Below, piece after piece: positions 45,449 to 57,467 of a stretch of 64,000 nt of DNA (position 1 is the stretch's first letter; every line of letters starts with the position of its first letter). A program made the position numbers and the translations under genes. Source of the DNA: Cryptomeria japonica (Eukaryota > Streptophyta > Pinopsida > Cupressales > Cupressaceae); the NCBI RefSeq assembly GCF_030272615.1, contig NC_081413.1, positions 187,020,669-187,084,668 on the forward strand. Reading direction: 5' to 3'. The notes under the pieces are model-generated. The model saw nothing but the letters and a program-made list of their open reading frames with translations, did not search any database and had not been told where the DNA came from.

Positions 45449-46522
45449 GTGGATGATTACTCAAGGATGATGTCAGTTATGTTTTTAAAAGAAAAATCAG
45501 AAGCTTTTCAAATGTTTAAATGGTACACGGCAAGAGTTGAAAATGAAACAGGAAGACAACTGAAATGTCTTAGATTAGACAGAGGAGGAGAGTTCACATC
45601 TGATGAGTTCAACTTATTCTGCAATGATCTTGGTATAAAAAGACAAGTCTCTGCACCGAGAACTCCACAACAAAATGGAATTACTGAGAGAAGAAATATA
45701 TCTATTATAGATTGTGCCAGAACCCTGATGATTGAAAAGAAAGTGTCACAAACATTTTGGAGAGAAGCAATAAGCACAACAGTTTACACCCTGAACTGAG
45801 TACAACTGAAGAAAGGAACTTTGAAGACACCATATGAGATCTGGTATGACAAGAAACCTAATGTAAGTTATTTTAAAATCTTTGGAAGTAGATGCTATGT
45901 TCACAAAGATGATAGAAATGGAAAGTTTGATCAGAAAAGTGAACAAGGAACATTTCTAGGTTATTCTTCTAGAAGCAAAGCATTTAAATGTCTGATCAAA
46001 TCATCTAACAAAATAGAAGAAAGTGCAAATGTGAAAATTGATGAATTTGCAGAAAGAAATGATGAAGGAAATTCCAAGGAACCAAAAGATTATGATGAAT
46101 TTGCCTATGTTCAACCGACAAGTCTTACCGAGAAAACTGTTGAAGGAAATGAAGAGAATAATCAGTTACTGAGTGATTAAGAAGATCATATAGAACCTAT
46201 CGAGCCTATATTAGCCAAGTATGCCAGAAGACATCATGCATCAAGTCAGATTATAGGAGATAAGAATGATCTAGTGATGACAAGGAACAAATTGAGACAA
46301 AACACATGTCTGATATCTGAATTTGAATCGAGGATAGTGAAAGAAGCATTTAAGAGTGAAGATTGGATAAATGCTATGACAGAAGAGATTGATCAAATCA
46401 AGAAGAATGACACATGGACACTGGTCCCAAGACCGAAGGACAAAAATGTAATCGGTACAAAGTGGATTTTCAGAAACAAGCTGAATGAAAAGGTGAGGTC
46501 ATTAGAAATAAAGCAAGACTAG
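45449..46522 (+). pseudogene. Copia G integrase remainder and linker
   Basis: VDDYSRMMSVMFLKEKSEAF, LRLDRGGEF (second Asp) and NGITERRN (Glu), then a TGA at 45797 and FKIFGSRCYVHKDDRNGKFD, FLGYSSRSKAFKC. An acidic linker follows, a TAA at 46178, and the first RT block KNDTWTLVPRPKDKNVIGTK. A one-base change shifts frame near 46494. Confidence 0.92.
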
Positions 46523-47361
46523 TTTGCAAAGGTTATGCCCAAGAAGATGGAATTGATTATGGTGAGACTTTTGCACCTGTGGCAAGACTTGAAGGAGTAA
46601 GAACATTGTTGGCATATGATTCTTACAAGAATTTCAAGGTATATCAAATGGATGTCAAATCTGCATTTTTGAATGGTATATTAGAGGAAGAAGTTTCTAT
46701 TGAACAACCTGAAGGATTTGTTGAAGACAATAATAATGATCAGGTATGTACATTGAACAAAGCTTTATATGGTTTGAAACAAGCACCTAGAGCATGGTAT
46801 GAAAGATTGCACTCTTATCTGATCAAGATTGGTTTTATAAAAACAAGTGAAAATAGCAATATGTACATGAAGAATGATGAAAACGGAATACTGATCTCAG
46901 CCATATTTGTTGATGATATTATATTTTGTGGAAATGACTCTCTATGCAAGAACTTTGGAAATGAAATGAGCAAAGAATTTGAGATGTCATTAATTGGTGA
47001 GATAAAGTATTTTATAGGTTTACAAATACTGCAAATGAAAGATGAGATTTTCATTACTCAATTCAAATACATAAAGGAAATCTTGAAGAAATTTGGAATG
47101 GAGGATTCAAAACCAGTAAGTACTCCTATGACTACCAACTGTAAATTATCAAAGAATGATGGATTTGCATCTATTGATGAGACACTTTACCGATCCATGA
47201 TTGGAAAGCTACAATATGTTGTTCACAGCAAGCTGGATATAGCACATGCAGTAGGTATAGTTGCAAGATTCTCTACAGATCCCAAGGAAACACATATGAC
47301 AACAATCAAGAGAATTTTCAGATACTTGAAAGGCATTGAAGATTATGGCTTAGCATATTAG
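46523..47361 (+). pseudogene. Copia G reverse transcriptase
   Basis: [14 protein letters not shown] in the shifted frame, then [32 protein letters not shown], catalytic FVDDIIF and the thumb ([49 protein letters not shown]). Ends in a TAG (47359-47361) where a glutamine is likely. Confidence 0.93.
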
Positions 47362-47859
47362 AAAGGAAATATTTTTGGTTTAAAAGTTTATATTGATGTT
47401 GATTGGGTAGGCAACATTGATGACAGGAAAAGAACAAGTGGAGGAGCTTTCTTTTTAGGAGAAAGACTAGAAAGTTGGCTTAGCAAGAAACAAGGATGTG
47501 TTTCACAATCAACAACGGAAGTTGAATACTTTGCTGCAGCATTGAATTGTACCAATATAGTATGGATCAAAAAACTATTGGAAGGTATAAATGAGCAAGT
47601 TATCGAGCCAATAACTATATTCTGTGACAATACTAGTGCCATTAACATTTCAAAGAATCTTGTTATGCACTCTAAGACAAAGCACATCTCTATCAAATAT
47701 CATTATCTTAGAGAAAAAGCTCAAGAGAAGAAAGTGGTGTTGGAGTATGCTAGCACAAAGGAACAAATAGCAGATATCTTCACCAAGCCACTGCCAAGGG
47801 ACACTTTTGAGTATCTCAGAAGTAAGTTAGGGGTCCTACCCATATCTTCCATTCACTGA
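47362..47859 (+). pseudogene. Copia G RNase H
   Basis: VYIDVDWVGNIDDRKRTSGG (the usual DADW has become DVDW), SWLSKKQGCVSQSTTEVEYF, FCDNTSAINISKN, HSKTKHISIKYHYLREK and ADIFTKPLPRDTFEYLRSKL. Complete to the TGA stop. The domain itself has no internal stop. Confidence 0.93.
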
Positions 47860-48229
47860 CCGAGTTCGGTGAAAGCATCAATTCGATGACTCTACAAAAT
47901 ATCTTTTAGGAGTTGATGCTGATTTACACACTTTAGGATGTTTTCTAAAGGTGTGTAGGAAACAATAACAGGAAATAGGAATTGAAGACAAAATGCTCTA
48001 ACCGAGACTAAGTTGACACATAACAGCAAGAAATCACTTCATACAAGAAGAAATTATGTTTTAGTTCTTTACTTTTCGGCATTGTTGTCAAAGGGGGAGA
48101 AGACTAAAGAAAAGGGGAGAAGACTAATGTACGGGGGAGAAGACTGATGACAGGGGGAGAGCATTTCAGCATTTCAGAACAACAATCCAAATCAATTAGG
48201 TCAAATCAATTGGTTTCCCCATCAATGCC
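47860..48229 (+). other. Copia G 3' untranslated tail with repeated PPT-like units
   Basis: No gene. Four purine runs of the type GGGGGAGAAGACT lie at about 48091, 48113, 48133 and 48153, spaced 20-22 bp, ahead of the true PPT. Confidence 0.8.
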
Positions 48230-48241
48230 AAAGGGGGAGAT
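48230..48241 (+). promoter_or_regulatory. Polypurine tract of copia G
   Basis: AAAGGGGGAGAT directly before TGTTGGCATTTC. Confidence 0.93.
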
Positions 48242-49732
48242 TGTTGGCATTTCAATAAGGATATTGAGAAGGTTGTTGATGATTATGGATATAACTGATT
48301 AAGGATGTTTACTGTCTTAATATTATTATTTTGTCATTGATGTCAAGAAATTGTTTTTCTAATTCAGTATGATGTTGCCATATCTTAAGAAGTATGATTT
48401 GATGAGTATAAAGATCTCAGTAAAAGACACAGAAAGAATGTGATGAATAAGGGGAGGAATAAGTTATTCAATGGGCAACTATTACCAAGTTAGACAATGA
48501 TGAGATCATGATGTTTTGATTGTTTTGATATCCTACATATGTTGTTGATTGTAAGGTTGATACTATACTATGTTACTAAGCAAAGAACCTAGTCAATAAA
48601 CCCTAAGGAACCTAGTCGGTAAACCCTAAGGTTATCGCTATCGGTTAATGAAGGCAGAATGTCTACCGAGTGAAGTTTAGTATTTACTGAGTTGCAACCG
48701 AGTAATAACAAAATGCATTGAATGAATAAAAGCATTATTTAATGAAGGAAGCTGATGAGTTGGTTATGATTAAATGATTGGTATGCCATGAATGAAGTTT
48801 GTTAAAGAATCTATGGCAAAGGAAAATCAGCAGGAAGATCTACAGCTCAGATTGAACCGCAATACCCTAGCAAAAGTTTCAAAAAATGTATGCAAGTTCC
48901 AAGGCGGGGTAAAACGTTTTCAGATCGAAGGATACATTGAACCTAGTCAAGTTTGAAGATCTGATAGCTATGATTGATCATGGGAAATGTGATCAAGGAG
49001 ATTAAACGGTTGGCAAATTGCTTATAAATAATGAACTGTTGATAAATAATGAATGCGGGCAAGTGTATGCACATGGATGCTACATAGTGATTACCGAGCA
49101 CAGAAGCTTGAAGACCTATTTGAATAATAAAGTATAGAGCCCAGTAGATGGACACGATAAGTCCTATGACTAGATTGTATTGAGCAAATAAGAATTTGCT
49201 TTAGCATTTTAGATGTGAAGTTGCAGATTGATTTTTATTACTGTTATTTTGTAAAGTAACAGAAAATCTCTTAACCGAGTGGACTTAAAAGTCTTATTTG
49301 TAAAACCCTCTAGCAAGGTGACATTCTAATTGAGTGCTTGAAATCCTTTAACAAGGTCACTTCTAACAAGGTGAAGATCCTAACAGATTTGAGGGAAATC
49401 CCTTAACCGGGTCACATTTAGCAATGTGTTTGTAATCTTTAACAAGATTTTCTTTTAACTGAGCATACTCTAGAAGAGTATATTTCTTAGTGGGTCCGAA
49501 ATCCCACTGTGGTTTTTCCCTATTTGGGTTTCCACGTTAAATCTGGTGTTATGAGTTTTATGATGTTTATATGCTTTTGAGTTTGCATGTTTAGCAGTTT
49601 TGGTTATATTACTAAAGTTAATGTTACCGAGGTTGAATCTGTTTTTCTGAAAGATTAAGTTTGTATGATTCACCCCCCCTCTCATCTTATTAGCTTGGCA
49701 TCTGTACTTAACATTAAGTATCAAAACTATTA
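48242..49732 (+). repeat. Copia G 3' LTR
   Basis: 1491 bp, ends AAAACTATTA where the 5' LTR has ...ATCA. Seven C after GATTCA (49673-49679). Has its own short duplication of AACCTAGTC..TAAACCCTAAGG (48585-48630), single in the 5' LTR. Confidence 0.93.
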
Positions 49733-51387
49733 GTTGATATACATAGACTATTTGGAGTAGGAGTGTGGCTACCCCATGAGAATCTATCATTGGTTCAGAC
49801 ATCATAGTTGGTACCACTTGACTGTCATATTTACTTTTTTATGTGTGCACTAGTTAGTGGCTTCATTTTTCCAAATAAAGGTGACCAATCAGTTGTACTA
49901 GTAATGATTTAGGTATGGATAGATGTAGTGGACAAAGGAGGACCTATGGCCTAGGAGTCCCTCATTTTGATAGTTGTACAAAGAGCTCCATATGATATGC
50001 TACCATTGGAGCCGCATTTTTAGTTACGGTACTCTACTTCTGGTATGGACTTGGGAGCACATTGCAGTGACTTGGTTAGTAGGTAGGGCAGATTGGGTAG
50101 CTGATCTGCCAATTGTATATAGTTATAGAGACAAGCTCCACTATGATGAGACAAAGGACATCAACCAATAGAGGGTTATTTTTGATAGATTGGATGTGAC
50201 ACACATTACATGGTGTCCATATATGGGCCTAACAGGATGGTCAAAGGATCCTAGGCACATCCTCTATGTTATTAATCATATGTACATTATTGGTCGATGG
50301 GAGTATGTTATTGAGAGATATAGACCTGATAGGGTTTGGTACCAGTTCAATTTTGTATAGGATGTATTGAAGGATACACATAGATTTACGCAAAGTAATA
50401 GGGATCAGACCACAAAGTTTGGGCCACTTTTTGGAATAGGTAGGGATTGATTGATCAATAGACTCAACTTGCACCTACAACATGAGATCCTTGAGCTATG
50501 GTTGTATATCCTAGTGTTACAGATGCATCTGCAATATAGTGGACAGAAAAAATAGGCCAACAACCATTGGGGAAGCAGGGTTAGTGCTTTTGGGCACATG
50601 ATGGAGGGAGGCATGGGCTAGGGACATTAGACTTTATGCATATTAGCCAGATTGACGGATAGTAGCGGCAACAACAACCACAGTTTTGAGGAGGGCTAGG
50701 GGCATCCTAGCAACACTAGAAACACCAACCAAGAGAGGGCAGTGGAGGATAGGAGGAGTGGAGGCAAAGATAGGAGGAAGAAAGGCCCATACAATGAACA
50801 TAGATGAGGGTGCATAGGCACTAGCATATGGGCAAGTACAAGAGGAGTAGACATAGAGCCGATCTCAGAGGGAGATGAGGAGAGAGAAAGGAGAGGGCTC
50901 GGGGACACCAATAGATCTAGCAACATGGATTTATTCCCTTCAAGAGGTAGTTGCTATAACAAAGAAGAGGATTAGGATAGTCACTGCTAAGAGGGACAAC
51001 CAGAGGTAAGAATGAGACAGATCAGAGTAGGCTAGAGCCTAGTTGCAGGCGGATAGGGATTGACTGGTATGGGAGAGGGAGATAACCTTAGCTACAAGGG
51101 ACATTGTGGAGCATGCATGGCTACAGATAGAGGAGAGGTTCTCTCAATACCAAAGGGAGAGGGATGAGGCACAATGCATGGTTGAGAGTGGCGGAGGAGG
51201 AGAGGTAGTTCTAGCTGGGATGGTAGAGAGACAACTTGCAAATATCCAAGCAATGTTACACAGACAAGATGGTATAGAGTGTAGTATGAGAGAGTCATCC
51301 CTCTATAGCAGGGAGAGTCATCCCTCTATAGCAGGGAGAGACCTATATAGTATCGCCGAGAGCCAAAGGATCCAACTCGTCACATAG
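49733..51387 (+). pseudogene. Plant mobile domain protein, C-terminal part
   Basis: Continues from 41885 with several stops and shifts: LFGVGVWLPHENLSL, then in another frame YGTLLLVWTWEHIAVTWLVG (the W.WEHI block of the plant mobile domain) and WADLPIVYSYRD-like sequence, then HITWCPYMG, YVIERYRPDRVWYQF. The tail (50600-51387) is Arg/Glu/Ser-rich with a coiled segment VEHAWLQIEERFSQYQRERD. A 22-bp direct repeat near 51291-51340 duplicates SHPS-like codons. Nonfunctional. Confidence 0.78.
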
Positions 51388-51390
51388 TGG

Positions 51391-52399
51391 GGGATCTAAT
51401 AGAGGGATAGGAGGATTCACTAAGAGTTTTGATGGATCAGGGAGGAGGACCCACACACGGAGCAGTGGGTAGAGAACAGGGTTAATGTCAGGATCTGCAC
51501 AAGGATCCTAGGGGTAGGATTAGGAATAGTATCTTACAGCACAAGGACTAGCCTAGCCTCCCCAGAGCATTTTGATACAACTTGATGCAAAGGACTTGAT
51601 TGCACGGGGGCTTTACTTAGTGAGCCTGGTTTATAGCATGGGTGTTCATGACATAGTAAAGAATCCCCCTATCTTTAAAAAAATATTGCCTTAAGCTCCT
51701 TTTTTGTCACCCCCTCCCAATACACATCTCGAATTAAAAGCCCCCCTATTTTCACCAAATATTGTATTTTTTCATAGTCAGAATTAAAAAACCCCCTATT
51801 TTCACTGATAGGCAATATATTGCACCCTCATTTTTGGGATATTATACCACCCAACATGAATGCACGTGATATAATATTCCCTATCCAGTGAAGCCCCTGT
51901 GCTTGATTGTATTTATTCTTTGCACCCCAGGCATTTTTTTGAGCATGTGAGGTGATCTCCATTCTTTCATTCATGATTAATCAAAGATGTACCCTATTAT
52001 TTTATTCATGATGTACCATATGATGTATATATTGATACATTTATGCATACACTTTTTGACAAACATTTTGATCTATATGATGGAGATCGATTCAACCTCT
52101 ATGTATGGCACTTTTATGTTTTGATGCATGTATGTATTGATGCATATGATATAATGTTTTAACATGTTTTTTACGCAAGATGGGATTTGTATATATAAGA
52201 TTTATTCTATATGATGTGGCTTATAATATGATATGTATTAATGCATATGACAACTTTGTGATGCAATATGTGATGTAATAATGCCATAACCCATCTGTTT
52301 TATGCTTATATTTATGATATGGATGTACACATAGTGATTATTAATGGATATGTATTACTTAATAATGAGATATGTATGTAGACGTGATATGGATGATAT
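51391..52399 (+). other. Spacer rich in ATGATGTAT words
   Basis: No gene. CCCCCTATTTTCAC phrases repeat near 51740-51800; the rest is made of many variants of ATATGATGTAT. Similar wording resumes at 58670-58790 beyond element H, consistent with H having inserted into this tract. Confidence 0.55.
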
Positions 52400-53599
52400 T
52401 GTAATGTTGAAAAATTAGGATTTCCACCATTATAAGGAAGAAACCACCAATTTATGACTTGGGCACCATTACATTTGGCAAAGATAGGAATTAGATAGAT
52501 CTAAACCCAAGAGATCTAAATTCTAATCTAATTCTGGGGGTGTTGAATGTACCCCCTTTTTCCCCTTAGATTGAATTGATTTGTTAAATTTGTTAAAATT
52601 AGGGTAAATGGACTAAAATTGATGTAAAAATGCGTAAACAGTGAGCTACAATCATCAAATTGAGCCACAAACTTGGATCTGAGGATAGTAAGAGGATTCA
52701 AACTTGTTCCTAGAAGGAGCTCTTGATTTGTGGGGACCGTAGCAATAGTTGTTTTGGTCCTCCTAACTTTTCACACTCCAATGGGGGAATGATTCATCAC
52801 TATAAATAAGGCTTATCCTAAAGATGTCGCTCCATACCTACTTCCTACACATAGAAAAAAGGGGAAATAGGGATTTGCCTAAGTCAAGCCCTAGTTTAGG
52901 AATTAACCTTGAATGAAACGTTGTAAATATTGAAATAAATAATTGAAAGATATACCTTAGATTTACAATGATCGATATTGATGTTTTTCTTCTTGAATGT
53001 AATCACATATGTTGTATGAAATGGCATAAACATGACAAAACCCTAATCACACACACATTCTTGCATATGAATATTGTAACTTGATCCACAATGATTGAAT
53101 GAAGAATATGCAGCCTTGAAGATCTCTGGAAATGCTTGATGATGAACACTTAAATTCTTGAATGCTTTCTTGATTGGATGTGAAGACTTCTTGGATTGAA
53201 ATGAATTGATCAATGTCTTTATATATTAGATACTAGGTCATTTTACCAATTAGGTCGACATCCAACAGTCATATTGAACCACTGACTTCATTTCTTGTTG
53301 GAGATGTGGGTCCCACCCACTCCATGAAAATTGGACCTCAAAGAGGGGGAATAGAGTGCTAGGTGCTTTGGTCCAAGACTAGAACATTGGTGGCACCTTG
53401 GTCCTCCTAAATGAGGGGCCAAAATTAGGGCCCAGGGAGGAGGACCCAACTCTAAAGGGTCATTTTGAAAGTTTGCAAGGCATAAAGGTTGGATTTAAGG
53501 AACTAAATGTACCTATATAGGAGGTGAGGGAAAGACGCATTAAAGTAGGGGCAAAAGAATGAGGTATAAATTGGCCTGGTGCCAATTTACGATGCTACA
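52400..53599 (-). repeat. Element H 3' LTR
   Basis: 1200 bp, read minus it begins TGTAGCATCGTAAATTGG. Colinear with 57468-58654 apart from point changes and an extra stretch near 53350-53390. Confidence 0.85.
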
Positions 53600-53614
53600 T
53601 TTAGCCCCCACTTT
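53600..53614 (-). promoter_or_regulatory. Polypurine tract of element H
   Basis: AAAGTGGGGGCTAAA on the minus strand, directly before TGTAGCATCG. Identical to 2270-2284. Confidence 0.85.
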
Positions 53615-55725
53615 AACGGGGGTATGAGCTTATGCAAATACTCGCGGTAAAGTAGACAAAAGAGAGATGAAGGTGAGGAGAAAAGGAGCACAATCACAAG
53701 GAATATAAGACATCACTAATATTGAGGGAATAAACCCCCAATATTAGGATCTTAACTCACTAAAATGAATACAAGGGCACACAAAACAAGACAAAAAAAA
53801 GGCAAACAATGACAAACAAAGACAAAAAGGAAAAAGACACACAACACAAAAGATAAAGACCAAAAATATGACCTCAAGTCAACTAGCCAAAGAGACCTCG
53901 ATATAAAAATGTCTCATCAATTAATATAATTCTTGAAAGATGCAATCTCAAGAACACAAGGGATCACATAAAAGAGCAAAGCACACATCATCCACAAACC
54001 ACCAATAGCAAAGCTATGAGCTCATGAGAAGAAGGAAGGAGAGAGCATGGATACACGCTAGATGTGTTTTTCTATGTCAACTATGAGAAGAATGATGAGA
54101 AAGGACATGGATACTTGCCCTTCGATATGTTTTTCTAGGTGATCCATGATGGGGAGGAGAGTAGGAATGGTCTAGTTGTGCTCTAATAGTTCCACTCATC
54201 CTCATGCATGTGTGCAAGTGATGTCTAGTTTCAAGTGTATATCACTCGTATAAGAGTTTGTTTCCTTTGGTTTTGAGTGTTCTTCAACTTGTTTAAGATA
54301 TATAATACAAATGAAAATTCCAAAGGGAGAATGTGTAAATGTCAAGGGGTGAATGTCTGGTTTCAGTAAAACCTCATTTAAGAGCTTGTTTTCATTAGTT
54401 TTGAGCATGTGTAACCCCATTTAAGATAGATACATGCCTGGTTTCAAGGATATCTTGTGTAAGAGTTTGTTTTCTTTGGTTCCAGGAATATACACCCCAT
54501 CTAAGACATATATCAAATATTGTATTTGGTTTCAGGTGTGAAGCATCTCGTGTAAGAGTTTGTTTTCTCTGGTTTCAAGAATGAACACCCAGTTTAAGAC
54601 ATGCAAAAATATGGTACAATATAGTCCAAAGAGGGAAATATGGTTGTCCCCCACTTCAGATGTCAACATAGCCCTATGTTGGTGTCTTAAGGAAGTTAAG
54701 AACAAGGATACCCAACCTTTGACTCCAAGGAGATATCCTTTAGGCAAAAATATGCTAAATCCAAGCTAAAGAGTGAATACTCTAAGAGAGGAAAAGATAG
54801 TTGGAAAAAGATATATCTTGCAACAAGTGTAAAGAGGATGCTTGGAGAGAAGAGATATTTTCTCAAAAGACATCTACCTCCAAGATGAGTTTCTTGAACA
54901 AACATAGCATCTTCTACCAAAAGAAGGGAAGGAGATCATGAATACATACCTTCCCCCTATTTCTAGTTGAAAGAGATTCTTGATGAAGGATGACATGCTT
55001 TTGAATCAATGTGAGGGGTAAGTTTATAATAGATATACATTACCAAGTGAAGAAGAGGTTGTAGCCAAGGACTTACACCTCTTGCATAAGAGAGAATCTA
55101 AACAACAACTTCACACAAGGAATGACATCAAATCATAAGAGAACACCACTCAACAAAGGAAAAGTGGATCCTTAGAAAGGAGGGAGAGAGAGGGAAATAG
55201 AAAGAAATAATTTCCTCCCAAGTGTAAGGACAATGAGAAGAATTACACAACCTCTAGAGAGAGATTAAACATAAGAAAATGCACAATATACTCACATGAA
55301 GAAATATTCCATGCAAGAAAAGACATTAATAAATGTAAAATGCAATTCTGAAGAAGACATAATCTTCAAAGAGAGAAAGAGAGAATTAAATAATAAAGAA
55401 TTCCCATAAGGAGGGATTAGTCATAAGAGACATACCATTTCAATGCAGGAAAGGATATCAAAGGTTGAAAAATGCAACCCCTAAAGGGAATTAGTGAAAG
55501 AGAATAAATAAGATAGAGGTAATAATGAACCATGTTTCTACCCCAATATCTTTGGTATTGACCTCTTATGAAAAATATCCCCCAATTAAGTTAACTATAA
55601 GTGTCATAGGGTGAGGAGTAACATGAAGGGTGAGAAGAGTGCTAAGGCACCACTTTCTCATCGAGAAAGAGAACAATATTAATTGACAGATTTATTTGAG
55701 CCTTATCAAATTGATCTTGAACAAA
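53615..55725 (-). other. Element H 3' non-coding region
   Basis: Over 2 kb, A/G-rich on the plus strand, without a recognisable gene. Includes tandem repeat 54225-54612. Confidence 0.65.
54225..54612. repeat. Imperfect tandem repeat, about 80-90 bp
   Basis: Four units starting near 54225, 54357, 54438 and 54526. Shared core: TGGTTTCA..., TAAGAGTTTGTTTTCTTTGG, then ACACCCC.TTTAAGA. The first unit is followed by an extra 50 bp. Confidence 0.8.
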
Positions 55726-56748
55726 TTAATTAAATGTTTTATGTTTTCCAAAAGAATGACAATAGATACGATGAAAAAGACAATTCTCATCACCTTTTTT
55801 ATGCTTTTTGCTGAACTTTACAAAAGTAAAAACAAGATTCTTGTCATACTTTAATTTCCAAAAGATTCTAGCTGCTAACCTTTCTTGATCATCAATAGGA
55901 TTAGGCTTTGTCTCTTGTAATGTAGAATTGGGATTGTTAGAAGAAGAAGGATTTCCATCTATGATTTTAACTATACCTCTATCAATGATTCCTTGTATTC
56001 CATTTTGAAAATCATCAATCATTGGTATTATGATAATTGGTTTGGTGATATGAGGAAAAAGGAGCTTTTGAAGAAGAAACACTTTTACTTGAATGATTAG
56101 TTTGTTGTCTTGCAAGATGATCTTTGAAGTCATAAATACTAAGGGGGTCATCCATAGGATATTTATGATCATGTCCTATGCCTTTTGTGATAGCTTGTGT
56201 AGGAGGTTTATAGGGACTCTAATTCCTTGTTTAAATTTTCCAAGTCCTCATCCTCTAACACCTTGTTTTCATATTATGTTAAAGCCACTCCTATAAGAAT
56301 ATTTTAATTGAAAAGGCAAACGAACATTATAATAAATTTATTTTAATTATGTAGTGTAAGCATGTTTAGAAGGAATAAAGGGACAAGTAGATGAAGAAGG
56401 AACATCTTGTAGAGAAGGATTTTCCTTTCTTTTATCATGCATATCCTCTTATGTAGATTGGGAAGGAAGATTTTTATCATCTAAGGCATCATCTTTGTTT
56501 AATATTATGTTGGGAGATAGATCATGAATAAAATGCATAACATCATCTTCTCTACAAAATTTTTGATGACTAAGATAGGATCTAGGAGAATAAGAAGGAT
56601 CTAGAGAGATAGAAACACCAATATTTTGATTTTTCCCCCCTTGCACTAGGGTATGTGTATGAGAAGAAGATGGTGCCATGTTTCTCTTCAATATTTTATC
56701 TCCATTAGAGAGATAATTGATAGGAGTATTAGCTTTCTCTTCATTCAC
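55726..56748 (-). pseudogene. Element H gag-like remnant with G-patch
   Basis: Open pieces 56748-56449 (MNEEKANTPINYLSNGDKIL) and 56172-55726 with shifts between. At 56286-56209 the frame reads GFNII, stop, KQGVRG, stop, GLGKFKQGIRVPI: a G-patch with two TGA codons. Next comes KYPMDDPLSIYDFKDHLARQ in a shifted frame. Near 55990, GIQGIIDRGIVKIIDG resembles the segment after the zinc finger in gypsy F gag (VIQDLIDNGVITVDG). CLFHRIYCHSFGKH near 55760 may be a damaged zinc finger. No enzyme domains. Confidence 0.6.
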
Positions 56749-57448
56749 ATTAGATACCCTAAGAGAGGTACATTTATTAGATTTTCCATGAACATATCTA
56801 GGTTGGGATCTACAAAAGCTTTAATGCACAATTTATATATGAAATGCATTTTCCTAAAAATATCACAATAAAAAAATAGGCACTTTAAATAAAATCTTTG
56901 AGATCTAATTGATTGAAAGAAAGACATTTGGAAATTCTAAAAACACAATATGCCAAAGTGCTATGGATGAAAAGAAGCAATGTGAAATGAAAGAAGTCAT
57001 TATCCAACACATGATTAAAATAAATGTAAGTGAAAATAAAAGTAATCATATGTGAAATAGCAAATAAATCAGATCTATTAAGTGTCATTATTAATTTTTA
57101 AAACTAGATCTGAAAATTAATTTGAAAATTGAAGTAACACACAAATCAAATTAACCAAAATAAATTAGGGTTTTTATAAATTAAGCCTCTAAATTTATGC
57201 AACTTGATTAAAATGAGATCTATGAATTTGAATTTAAAATTTGAAATGTTTCTAAATCAAATCTGAAACAATTAATCCGAATTAGACAACCCACAAGTTT
57301 AATTTTAGCATTAAAAATTAGGGTTTTTGTGAATTTAACCTCTAAATTTTTGAAATTCAATGAAAAACTAAACTTGTAAATGTAAATTTGAATTTTAAAT
57401 TGCATAAAGACTCAAATCTCACAACATAAATCAGAATTAAAGGTGTAA
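56749..57448 (-). other. Element H leader
   Basis: AT-rich, several AACCCTAATTT phrases, no convincing gene. Short open frames at 57088-56745 do not resemble anything I know. Confidence 0.55.
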
Positions 57449-57465
57449 GGAGTCAAGTTCACCAA
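57449..57465 (-). promoter_or_regulatory. Possible primer binding site of element H
   Basis: TTGGTGAACTTGACTCC on the minus strand, two bases after the LTR. Position is right; I cannot name the tRNA. Confidence 0.5.
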
Positions 57466-57467
57466 AA

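Larger units (their letters stand above)
41886..49732 (+). mobile_element. Copia element G, nested in the plant mobile domain pseudogene
   Basis: 5' LTR 41886-43610, primer site, gag-pol 43676-47859, PPT, 3' LTR 48242-49732; 7847 bp. Related to D but clearly another family (different LTR; similar proteins). LTRs are very alike, so it is young, yet its pol has five stops and a frameshift. I cannot find a clean 5-bp target duplication: GAGAT precedes and GTTGA follows. See findings. Confidence 0.93.
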
